In this document: in pieces, positions 37,345-48,579 of the stretch
Layout of the letters: each line of letters opens with the position of its first letter
Numbering within the stretch: the first letter of the stretch is position 1
Source: Delphinus delphis
Taxonomy: Eukaryota > Chordata > Mammalia > Artiodactyla > Delphinidae
DNA length: 64,000 bases
Assembly: GCF_949987515.2 (NCBI RefSeq)
Contig: NC_082696.1
Coordinates: 59,590,447 to 59,654,446, forward strand
Direction of reading: 5' to 3'
Position numbers and translations under genes: made by a program
Notes under the pieces: model-generated
Databases searched by the model: none
What the model saw: only the letters and a program-made list of their open reading frames with translations
What the model was told of the DNA's origin: nothing

Positions 37345-40300
37345 ATGGTAATAGGAACATACATATTGATAACTACCTTAAATGTGAATGCATTAAATGC
37401 TCCAACCAAAAGACATATTCTGGCTGAATGGATACAAAAACAACACCTGTATATATGCTGCCTACAAGACACCCACTAAGACCTAGGTACACATACAAAC
37501 TGAAAGTGAGGGGATGGAAAAAGATATTCCATGCAAATGAAAATCAAAAGAAAACTGGAGTAGCAATACTCATATCAGATAAAATAGAGTTTAAAATAAA
37601 GAATGTTACAAGAGACAAGGAAAGACATTACATAATGATCAAGGGAACAATCCAAGAAGAAGATATAACAATTATAAATATATATGCACTCAACACAGGA
37701 GCACCTCAATGCATAAGGCAAATGCTAACAGCCATAAAAGGGGAAATTGACAGTAACACAATAAGAGTAGGGGACTTTATCACCTCACTTACACCAATGG
37801 ACAGATCATGTGGACAGAAAATTCAGAAAGAAACACAAGCTTTAAATGACACAACAGGCCAGATAGATTTAGTTGATATTTATAGGACATTCCATCAGAA
37901 AAAAGCAGATTAAACTTTCTTCTCAAGTGCACACACAATATTCTCCAGCATAAATCACATCCTGGGTCACAAATCAAACCTTGGTAAATTTAAGAAAATT
38001 GAAATCATATCAAGCATCTTTTCCGACCATAACGCTATGAGATTAGAAATAAATTACAGGGAAAAAAAAACCAAACATATGGAGGCTAAACAATAGGCTA
38101 CTAAATAACCAAGAGATCACTAAAGAAATCAAAGAGGAAATCAAAAAATACCTAGAGACAAATGACAACGAAAACACGATGACCCAAAACCTATGGGATG
38201 CAGCAAAAGCAGTTCTAAGAGGGAAGTTTATAGCAATACAATCCTACCTTAAGAAACAAGAAAAATCTCAAATAAACAATTTAACCCTACACCTAAAGGA
38301 ACTAGAGAAAAAGGAACAAAAAAAGCCCAAAGTTAGTAAAAGGAAAGAAAGCATAAAGATCAGAGCAGAAATAAATGAAATAGAAACAAAACAATAGCAA
38401 AGATCAATAAAACTAAAAGCTGGTCCTTTAAGAAGGTAAACAAGATTGATAAACCTTTAGCAAGATTCATCAAAAAAATAGGGAAAAGACACAAATTAAT
38501 AAAATTAGAAATGGAAAAGGAGAAGTTACAATATACACTGCAGAAATACAAAGCATTGTAAGAGACTACTACAAGCAACTCTATGCCAATAAAGTGGACA
38601 ATCTGGAAGAAATGGACAAATTCTTAGAAAGGTATAACCTTCCAATACTGAACCAGGAAGATACAGAAAATATGAACAGACCAATCACAAGTAATGAAAT
38701 TGAAACTGTGATTTAAAATCTTCCAACAAACAAAAGTCCAGGACCAGATGGCTTCACAGGTGAATTCTATCAAACATTTAGAGAACAGCTAACACCCATC
38801 CGTCTCAAACTCTTCCAAAAATTGCAGAGGAAGGAACACTCCGAAACTCATTCTAAAAGGCCACTATCACCCTGATACCAAAACCAGACAGAGATACTAC
38901 AAAAAAAGAAAATTACAGACCAATATCACTGATGAATATAGATGCAAAAATCCTCAGTAAAATACTAGCAAACAGAATCCAACAACACATTAAAAGGATC
39001 ATACACCATGATCAAGTGGGGTTTATCCCAGGGATGCAAGGATTCTTCAACATATACAAATCAAACAATGTGATACACCATATTGACAAATTGAAGAATA
39101 AAAACCATATAATCATCTTAATAGATGCAGAAAAAGCTTTCGACAAAATTCAACACCCACTTATGATAAAAACTCTGCAGAAACTGGGCATAGAGGGAAG
39201 CTACCTCAACATAATAAAGGCCATATATGACAAATTCACAGCTAACATCATTCTCAATGGTGAAAAAGTGAAAGCATTTCCTCTAAGATCAGGAAAAAGA
39301 AAAGGATGTCCACTCTCACCACTATTATTCAACAGAGTTTTGGAAGTCCTAGCCATGGCAATCAGAGAAGAAAAAGAAATAAAGGCAATACAAATTGGAG
39401 AAGAAGAAGTCAAACTGTCACTGTTCGCAGAGGACATGATACTATGCATAGAAAATCCTAAAGATGCCACCAGAAAACTACTAAAGAATGAATTTGGTAA
39501 AGTTGCAGGATACAAAATTAATACACAGAAATCTCTTGCATTCCTATACACTAACAATGAAAGATCAGAAAATTAAGTAAACAATCCCATTCACCATTGC
39601 AACAAAAAGTATAAAATACCTAGGAATAAACCTACCTAAGGAGGTAAAAGACCTGTACTCAGAAAACTATAAGACACTGATGAAAGAAGTCAAAGATGAC
39701 ACAAACAGATGGAGAGATATACCATGTACTTGAATTGGAAAAATCAATTCTGTGAAAATGATTATACTACCCAAAGCAATCTACAGATTCAATGCAATCC
39801 CTATCGGATTACCAATGGCATTTTTTTTACAGAACTAGAACAAAAAATCTTAAAATTTGTATGGAAACAAAAAAGACCCTGAATAGCCAAGGCAATGTTG
39901 AGAAAAATAAACAGAACTGGAGGAATCAGACTCCCTGACTTACTACTACAAAGGTACAGTAATCAAGACAATATGGTACTGGCACAAAAACAGAAATATA
40001 GACCAATGGAAAAGGATAGAAAGCCCAGAGAAAAACCCTCACACCTATGGTCAAGCGATCTATGACAAAGGAGGCAAGGATATACAATGGAGAAAAGACA
40101 GCCTCTTCAGTAAGTGGTGCTGGGAAAACTGGACAGCTACCTGTAAAAGAATGAAATTAGAACACTCCCTAACGCCATGCACAGAAATAAACTCAAAACG
40201 GATCAAAGGCCTAAATGTAAGACCAGACACTATAAAACTCTTAGAGGAAAACACAGGAAGAATACTCTTTGACATAAATCACAGCAAGATCTTTTTGACC

Positions 40301-41118
40301 CACCTCCTAGAGTGATGGAAATAAAAACAAAAATAAACAAATAGGACCTAATGAAATTTAAAAGCTTTTTCACAGCAAAGGAAACTATAAACAAGATGAA
40401 AACACAACCCTCAGAATGGGAGAAAATATTTGCAAATGAGTCAATGGACAAAGGATTAATCTCCAAAATATATAAATAGCTCGTGCAGCTCAATATCGAA
40501 AAAATAACAACCCAATCCAAAAATGGACAGAAGACTTAAATAGACATTTCTCCAAAAAAGACATATAAATGGCCAAGAGCCACATGAAAAGCTGCTCAAC
40601 ATCACTAATTATTAGAGAAATGCAAATCAAAACTACAGTGAGCTATCACCTCACACCAGTTAGACTGCACATCATCAGAAAATCTACACACAATAAATGC
40701 TGGAGAGGATGTGGAAAAAAGGGAACCCTCTTGCACTGTTGGTGGGAATGTAAATTGATATAGCCACTGTGGAGAACAGTATGGAGTTTCCTTAAGAAAC
40801 TAAAAATAGAACTACCATATGACCCAGCAATCCCACTACTGGGCATATACCCTGAGAAAACCATAATTCAAAAAGAGACATGTACCACAATGTTCACTGC
40901 AGCACTATTTATAACAGTCAGGACGTGGAAGCCACTTAAGTGTCCATCGACAGATAAATGGCTAAAGAAGATGTGGTACATGTTACTCAGCCATAAAAAG
41001 GAACGACACTGGGTCATTTGCAGAGACCTGGATCCACCTAGATACTGTCATACAGCGTGAAGTAAGTCAGAAAGAGATAAACAAATATCGTATATTAATG
41101 CATATATGTGGAATCTAG
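37345..41118 (+). pseudogene. L1 ORF2 pseudogene (endonuclease / reverse transcriptase)
   Basis: It starts at ATG 37345 (MVIGTYILITTLNVNALN) and the family stop is tag 41116-41118. Domain order is kept: AP-like endonuclease (37345-38040), reverse transcriptase (longest open piece 38932-39576, 214 codons) and C-terminal cysteine motif at 40698-40751 ([19 protein letters not shown]). The endonuclease glutamate in QETH is aspartate (37468-37470) and is followed by a stop at 37477. The GDFN asparagine is isoleucine (37779-37781). The reverse transcriptase FADD box reads FAED (39430-39435). Several more stops and frameshifts follow. Confidence 0.92.
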
Positions 41119-41381
41119 AAAAATGGTACAGATGAACTGGTTTTCAAGGAAGAAATACAGACACAGATGTAGAGAACAAATGTATGGACACCAAGTGGGG
41201 AAAGCGGGGGTTGGGGGATGGGGGGTGGGATGAAATGGGAAATTGGGATTGACGTATATACACTAATGTGTATAAAATAGATAACTAACAAGAACCTGCT
41301 ATATAGCACAGGGAACTCCACTTCGCTGTACAGTAGAAACTGACACAACATTGTAAAACAACTATACCCCCCCCCCAAAAA
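41119..41381 (+). other. L1-b 3' UTR with G-quadruplex motif
   Basis: It holds four G-runs within 41206-41229 (ggggg-tt-ggggg-at-gggggg-t-ggg) and a terminal 'ctgtacagtagaaactgac' block. No polyadenylation signal AATAAA is obvious next to the A-run. Confidence 0.8.
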
Positions 41382-41919
41382 AAAACACAAGGTGTTAGTA
41401 AAGATGTGAAGAAACTCAAACTCTGTTAGACAGTTAAACATAAAGTTACCCTACTACCCAGCAATTCCACACCTAGGAATCTAACCAAGAAAATGAAAAC
41501 CTATGTTCACACAAATACTTCTAGGGAGATATTCATAGCAATGTTATTCATAGTAGGCAAAAACTGGAAACAATCAAAATGCCCATCAACTAGTGAGTAG
41601 ATGAATAAAATGTGGTGTATCTATACACTGTAATATTATTAAGCAATAAAAAGGAGTGAACTATGGATACATACAACCACATGGGTGAACCTCAAAAACA
41701 TTAAGATAAATTAAAGATGTCAGATGCAAAAGACTACATAGTATATAATTCAATTTATATGAAATGTCCAAAAAGGCATATTTATAGAGACAGAAAAGAG
41801 AGGGAACAGGGATTGACTGTAAATGGATATTAGAGAAATTTGGAAAGTGATGGAAATATTCTGACTGGTTTATTCTGATCTTTCTGCACGTCAACAAATT
41901 TACTAAAAATCATTGAATT

Positions 41920-42137
41920 GGGCTTCCCTGGTGGCGCAGTGGTTGAGAGTCCGCCTGCCGATGCAGGGGACACGGGTTCGTGCCCCGGTCTGGAAGGATC
42001 CCACATGCCGCAGAGCGGCTGGGCCCGTGAGCCATGGCCGCTGAGCCTGCGAGTCCAGAGCCTGTGCTCCGCAACGGGAGAGACCACAACAGTGAGAGGC
42101 CCACATACCGCAAATAAAAAAAACCTAAAAATAAAAT
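41920..42137 (+). mobile_element. CHR-2-like SINE, copy E
   Basis: Full-length short-form SINE with head 'gggcttccctggtggcgcag', B-box GGTTCGTGCCC and A-rich tail. It is flanked by a perfect 15-bp duplication 'aaaaatcattgaatt' at 41905-41919 and 42138-42152. It sits in the 3' UTR of the old L1M, and so is younger than that L1. Confidence 0.96.
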
Positions 42138-42213
42138 AAAAATCATTGAATTATATACTTACAAAGAGTTAATTTTATGGTGTGTAAATTATCCCTTAAT
42201 AAAGCTGCTAAAA

Positions 42214-43507
42214 ATAGGGCACTGCCATGATGTAACCTAAAAGTTCCATTCCTTGTATCTCAATGGACCTGAATTTAATACATTCTTCTAGCTGTAAAAA
42301 GTTTCCCAACATACTTATTAATTTTTAAAATAAGTCTATGCTCTAATGTGCTACTATAGATAATTTTTAAATTTATACACACACCCCGAAAAAACTGTTT
42401 TAAAAGAATAAACTAAAAAAAAAATTTCTGAGGAAGTTCTATTATCTTCTCAAAGCAAAATAGATTTTCATGCACAACCCACTTCGGAAAACTTTTTTTA
42501 TAATCTGTTAATCCACTCCATGCACCTGGAATGATACCAGAATGTACTTATAGATGTTTACATAGAAACTCCTTAGAAATATTTGAAGAAAAGACTAAAT
42601 TACTCCTCAGGAGGGCCGAGATTATAATTCAGAATACATCTATTGGGGTGGGGGTGCTTTAAAAAATTAGAGCCAACATTTATTTAATAATTACAGGTAA
42701 CTATAATGTCATTGGTTTGCTCATTTTTATTCAAAATTCTATTCTAAAATGTAACTTTATTGTACATACAAAAAGTCATCTTGTTCTGTTCTTATCTCTA
42801 GAATCCATTCTAAATACCATACTCTACCTTTTTCTCCATAGATCTTTTAATGAATGACCTTTGGACAAAAGCAATGAAATATTGACCCTATAATTGCCAT
42901 AAGTTCATAACAGGGCATAAACTGAAGGTAAAATACATTGGTCAAACCATCTAGTCTTTTTCTCAACCACTATAGAACCCATTTTTTTAGAATAAGTTCA
43001 TATTCTAAGATATCCTACATCTTTAGTTTTTCTCTATAGCTTTCTTTTCTTTTCCCTATAACTAGTATAAAATCCCTCATTCTCTTGAGCAAAATCCCAA
43101 CAGCTGCTGAACTCTAGCAATTTTAACTAAATTAGTAATATTTCAAATCCTAAATCAAGATCTTTTTTCCCTCCCATTGATGAATATTTGCTCCTTCACA
43201 TTTGTACAATGATCCTTTTTTTCATTCTGTCATCTAGAAACAACAAATCTTAAAACTGATACTCTTCCATGGATAACTCTTGAGTATTCATCTTATTAAA
43301 GTTCAAAGTCAAACAGAGCTAGAATAATCAAGTTTAAAGAAATTCTAACAAGGTATTTTACCTGTATAAAACTCAATGGCAAACTATTAAGTAAAAACTG
43401 TGAGTTACAGATGAATTATTTCACTCAATTTTGGCGTAAAAAGTAACTTTAAGAAAGTTTATTTGCATCAAATATTTTGTAGAAATCCAGCATTTTAAGA
43501 TACAAAT
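42214..43507. other. Unassigned AT-rich DNA
   Basis: The only sizeable gap in the 33-52.6 kb L1 block. No repeat family or exon is recognised. Confidence 0.45.
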
Positions 43508-46500
43508 GCTCATTATAGCTGGAGTGACATCAGCAACACAGTGGAATAGGAAGCACAAGCCTTCACTTGCCCACAGAGACACTGAATTAATATATGGACC
43601 AAAATACTTTTATGAGAACTTCAGAAAACAATTAAGAATTTGTAGTACCCCAGGTGGGCACAAAGCTGAGAAGAGCCACATTGAAACAGGTAAGAAGAGC
43701 CATTTCAACTTATATATGACAGCCCCTTCCCGAAGCGCATACCTCAGTTTGATTCAGTTTCTCTTTCAAGGGAAAGAAAAGTGGAACCTAAGTTCAATGA
43801 TCTAGCTTTTTGCAGGGCTATTATTTCTGCTTGCTAGGTGCCTAGAGGCTGACAAAAGTGAAGGGGTGGAGGGGAGTGGCTTGCTGCTGCACCAGAAGGC
43901 CTGCAGTAGCACAGTAGAGACCATCACAGCTCAGCACAAACAGGAGAAGGAGCCCATCTTATGACTTCTCCCACAGGTTGGTATGAAGGGAAAAGACTGA
44001 ATTGTACACCCACATTTTCAGAGAGGTGCCCAAGGGACCGCTATCTGTCCTACCTGTTTGCGGGAAATGGCAGGGAGTTGGCATATTTTGAAGCCTGAGG
44101 GCTACTAAGGCAAAGTAAAGTGGGGTATCTTGCTGCTGTAGAGCCAGAGAACCTGCAGTACCACAGATAGGCAGCAGAGGGAGCAAGATATTACGAGCTA
44201 GGGAAAAAGAAACTGGCAGTTATCGCTAATAAGGAAATTACATGTGCAAGTCTAGAGTAGTAGCATCCCTCCAAAAAGGTTTCAGATGCCCCAAGAATCT
44301 CTTGGTGGGCTGATTATTGAAGGTATTCCTCTGTATGAAGCCAGTCCATACAGATTGGGGGAGGTGGCTGCTCATACAGATGCACAAACCTCAGCTAAAA
44401 ATCACAACTCACACAAGGAAGCAGGTGAACATGACTGAATCAAAGGTACAAAATAAATTTCCAGAAACCAACCCCAAATAAATGAAGATCTATGAACTAC
44501 TTGACAAATAATTCAAAATAACTGCCTTAAAGAAGCTCAGTGATCTACAAAAGAATACAGAAAACTAAACAAAATCAGAAAAATGATGCATGAACAAGAT
44601 GAGAATATCATGAGATAGAAACTATCAGAAAACCCAGACAGAAATTCTGGAGCTAAAGAATACAATAACTGGATTGAAAAAAATCAGTAGAGGAGTTCAA
44701 AAGAAGACTTGCTCAAGCAGAGGAAAGACTGTGAACTCAAGGACAGGTCTTTTAAAATTATTAAGTCAAAGGAGAAAAAATAAAAAACAATGAAGAAATT
44801 TTAAAGAATTTATGAGATAGCATAAAATAGAACAACATATGCATTATGAGAATTCCAGAAGGAAAAGAGAAAAGAGATAAAACTCTGGTGGGAGAGAGAG
44901 CTTATTTGAAGAACTAATGGCCAAAAAATTCCCTAAATCTGGGGCAGGAGATGGACATCCAAATTCAAGAAGTTTAAAAGACTACAACCAAGATGCCCAG
45001 AGAGACCCACCCCAAGACACTGTCAGAAGTCAAAGACAAAGAGAGAATCTTGAAAGCAGCAAGAGAAAAGTAACAATGGAGTTGTAACTCTACAATGGAG
45101 TTCCCATAAAATTATCACCAAATGGTGTCAGGAGAAACCTTACAGGCCAAAGGGATTGGAATGGTATATACAAAGCACTGCCACTGAAATAAGTTAACTG
45201 CCAACCAAGAATACTCTATCCAGCAACACTGTCCTTTAAAAATGAGAGAGAAATAAAGACCACACTGGGTAAACAAAAGCTGAGGTATTTCATCATCACT
45301 AAGTCTGCCTTATAGAAATACTAAAGAAAGTCCTGCAAGTTGCAGCAAAAGGGCACTAGACAGCAACATGAAAGCACACAAAAATATAAAGCTCACTGGT
45401 AAAGGTAAATATATAAACAAAGAATACTGTAATATATAAACAAATAAAGAATACTGTAATACTGTGATGATGGAGAAAACACTGAAGTTTCCACACAATA
45501 AAAAACCCTGTTAGAAATAATAAACAAATTCAACAAACCTCCAGAATACAAAATCAACACTCAACCATCAATTGCCTTTCTATACACTAACAAGGAAATA
45601 TCCGAAAAAGAAATGAAGGAAACAACCCCATTTAAAATAACATCCAAAATAATAAAATAGGAATAAGCTTTAACAAAGCTTTAACAAAGAGGTGAAAAAC
45701 TTGTACACTAAAAACTACAAAATATTGCTGAAAGAAATTAAAGACAACACAAATAAATGGAAAGCATCCTATGTTCAAGGACTGGAAGACTTACTATTGT
45801 TAAATTACTACCCAAAGCAATCTACAAATTCAATGTAATCCCTGTCAAAATCCCAATGACAATATTTTTTGCATAAATTTAAAAAATCATCTTAAAATTT
45901 ATATAGAATCTAAAAGGTCCTCAAATATCCAAAACAACTTGAGAAAAAAGAACATATCTGGAGGCCTCATCCTTCCTAATTTCAAAACATTTTACAAAGC
46001 TGCAGTAATCAAAATAGTATAGTATCAGCATAAAGGCAGACACATAGGCCAATGGAAAAGAATAGAAATCCCAGGAAAACCTTCACATATATGGTGAAAT
46101 GATCTTCAGCAAGAGTGTCAAGACTGCACAATGGAGAAAGGATAGTCTCTTCAACAACTAATGTTGGAAAAAATGGATATCCACACACAAAACTATGAAG
46201 ATGAACCCTTATTTTACATCATATGCAAAAATTAATTCAAAATGAATTAAAGACCTAAATGTAAGATGTGAAACTATAAAACCTCTAAAAGAAATCATAG
46301 GAGGAAAGCTTCATGACACTGGGATGTGCAGTAATACCAAAAGCATAGGAAACAAAAGCAAACACGATAAATGGGACTACATCAAACTTTAAAACTTCTG
46401 CACAACAAAAGAAAAAAATCAGCAAAATGAAAAGGCAACTTATGGAATGGGAGAAAATATTTGAAAACCATATATCAGATAAGGGGTTAATATCCAGACT

Positions 46501-47440
46501 ATAGAAAGAACTCCTTCAACTCAATAACAACAACAGAATCTCAATTTTAAAATGGGCAATGGACTTGAACAGAAATTTCTTTAATGATGATATACAAATG
46601 GCCAAAGAAGTACATAAAAAAGATGCTCAACAGCACTAATCAATCATCAGGGAAATGCAAATAAAAACCACAATGAGCTATTATCTAACACCCATTAGGA
46701 TAGCAACTATTTTTAAAAAGCAAAACAAAACAACAAAAAAAGAAAATAACAAGTGTTGGTAAGGATGTGGAAAAAAATGGAACCCTTGCACACTGTTGGT
46801 GGGACTGTAAAATAATATGGTTACTATCAGAAACAGTACGGAAGTTTCTCAAAAAAATTTAAAATAGAACTACCATATGACCCAGCAATCCAACTTCTAG
46901 ATATGTATCAAAAAGAATTGAAAACAGAATCGCAAAGAGATATTGACACATCCGTGTTCACTGCAGCATAATTCACAATAGCTAAGAAGTGGAAGAAATC
47001 AAAATGTTCATCAACAAATGAATGAATAAAGAAAATGTGATACACAGAGAGAGAGAGAGAAAGAGAAATCATTCAGCCTTAAAAAAGAAGGAAATCCTGG
47101 CATATGCTACAACACACATGAAACTTGAGCACACTATGCTAAGTGAAATAAGTCAATCACAAAAACACAAATACTGTATTATTCCACATATATGATGTAC
47201 CTAAAATAATCAAATCATAGAAACAAAAAGTAGAATGGTGGTTTCCAGGGTTTACAGGAGGGGAAAACAGGGAGTTGTTGTTCAGTGAGCATAGAATTTC
47301 AGTTATGCAAGATGAAAAATTACTAGAGAACTGTTATACAATATTTTGCATATATAATAGTTAACAATACTGTAATGTACACTTAAAAATTGTAAGAGAG
47401 TAAATTTATGTTATGTGTTTTACCACAATAAGATAACATA
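43508..47440 (+). mobile_element. Old L1 (L1-c) with internal deletion
   Basis: The 5' UTR-like start ('gagtgacatcagcaacacag') leads to a decayed ORF1 (about 44431-45345: 'gctaaagaatacaataactg', 'ccaagaatactctatccagc'). After about 45500 the sequence jumps to the late reverse-transcriptase region ('aatacaaaatcaacactcaa', 'gcctttctatacactaacaa') and continues through the ORF2 C-terminus to a 3' end near 'gtgttttaccacaataa'. The endonuclease and the catalytic reverse-transcriptase core are missing. No frame is intact. Confidence 0.8.
45405..45465 (+). repeat. Short tandem duplication inside L1-c
   Basis: The unit 'atatataaacaaagaatactg' occurs, followed by 'aatatataaacaaataaagaa', then 'tactgtaatactg'. 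This is a roughly 23-28 bp imperfect tandem duplication next to the ORF1-ORF2 deletion junction. Confidence 0.6.
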
Positions 47441-47474
47441 ACATAAAGCTCATTATAAATAATTTTATTTGCAC

Positions 47475-48120
47475 TAAGATAATGAAGAATACAATAACTG
47501 AAATAAAAAAGAAACTGAAAGGAATCAACATGCAATCAGATGATACAGAGGAACAGATCAGCAAACTGGAAGACAGAGTAGTGGAAATTATCCAAGCTGT
47601 ACAGAAAAAAGAAAAGATTATGTGAAAAAATAAAACCTCTGAGACAATATCAAGCATACTAACATTCACACATAGGGGTCCAAGAAACAAAAGAGAGAGA
47701 AAAAGAGGCTGAGAACTTATTTGAAGAAATAATGGCTGAAAACTTCTCTAACCTGGGAAAGGAAACAGACATCCAGGTCCAGAAGCACAGAGTGCCAAAG
47801 AAGATGAACCCAAACAAATCCACACCAAGACATATAATGAAAATGGCAAAAATTAAAGATAAGGAGAGAATATTGAAAAGCAGCAAGAAAAAAACCACTA
47901 GGGTTTTTAGGGTTTTATCAGCAGAAAATCTGCAGTCCAAAGGGAGTGGCATGATATATTCAAAGTGATGAAAGGGAAAAAAACCTACAATCAAGAATAT
48001 TCTACTCAGCAAAACTAACATTCCAATTTGAAGGAGAGATGGAGTTTTACAGACAAGCAAAATTTAAAAGAGAGCAGTACCACTAAACTGGTTTTTAAAG
48101 AAATATTCAAGGGACTTCTC
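47475..48120 (+). pseudogene. L1-d ORF1 fragment
   Basis: C-terminal two-thirds of ORF1. An open 78-codon piece at 47732-47968 reads MAENFSNLGKETDIQVQKHR, the segment before the RNA-binding C-terminal domain. A tga and other changes disable it. Confidence 0.75.
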
Positions 48121-48579
48121 TAAGTGGAAAAGACCACACCTAGAAATATGAAAACTACACAAGGAAAAATCTCATTGGTAAAGGCAAACATATAGTAAAA
48201 GTAGTAGATCAACAATTTATAAAGTTAGTAGGAAGGTTAAAAGACAGAAGTAGTAATATCATCTATAGCCACGATAAGCAGTTAAGGGCTACACAAAACA
48301 AAAAGATGTAAAATATGTCAAAAATATTAAATCTGTTGTGGGGGAGTAAAAATGTAGAGTTGTTAGAATGAATTCAAACTTAAAAGATCTTAAGAGATCA
48401 TCAACTTAAAATAATGTTTATACATGAACCTCATGGTAACTACAAACCAAAAATCTATAATAGATACACACTAGAAAAAAGAAAAGAATACAAAATTAAC
48501 ACTAAATATAGTCATCAAGTCACAAAGGAAGAAAGGAACAAAGAAAAACAACAAAAATAACCAGAAAACAATTGACAAA

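Larger units (their letters stand above)
35512..41381 (+). mobile_element. Near full-length cetacean L1 (L1-b), inactivated
   Basis: About 5.9 kb with 5' UTR, ORF1, ORF2 and 3' UTR in order, flanked by a 14-bp target-site duplication with one mismatch. The 5' end begins at 'gattggttcaagatggtgg', close to the expected 5' end of this L1 lineage, though any upstream monomeric promoter is absent. The 3' UTR holds a G-rich tract and ends with 'acattgtaaaacaactata', a C-run and an A-run. Both ORFs are broken, so it is a fossil despite its length. It lies in the same orientation as all neighbouring L1s. Confidence 0.93.
34501..42213 (+). mobile_element. Old L1M, host of a nested L1 and a SINE
   Basis: The left part (34501-35511) is ORF2 sequence from after the reverse transcriptase up to 'cacctattagaacagctata'. 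The right part (41396-42213) picks up at 'agtaaagatgtgaagaaact' and runs to the 3' end ('taattttatggtgtgtaaat', 'cccttaataaagctgctaa'). The two halves are continuous in an L1 alignment and are separated by the younger L1 at 35512-41381. A CHR-2 SINE sits in its 3' UTR (41920-42137). The coding frames are decayed. Confidence 0.85.
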
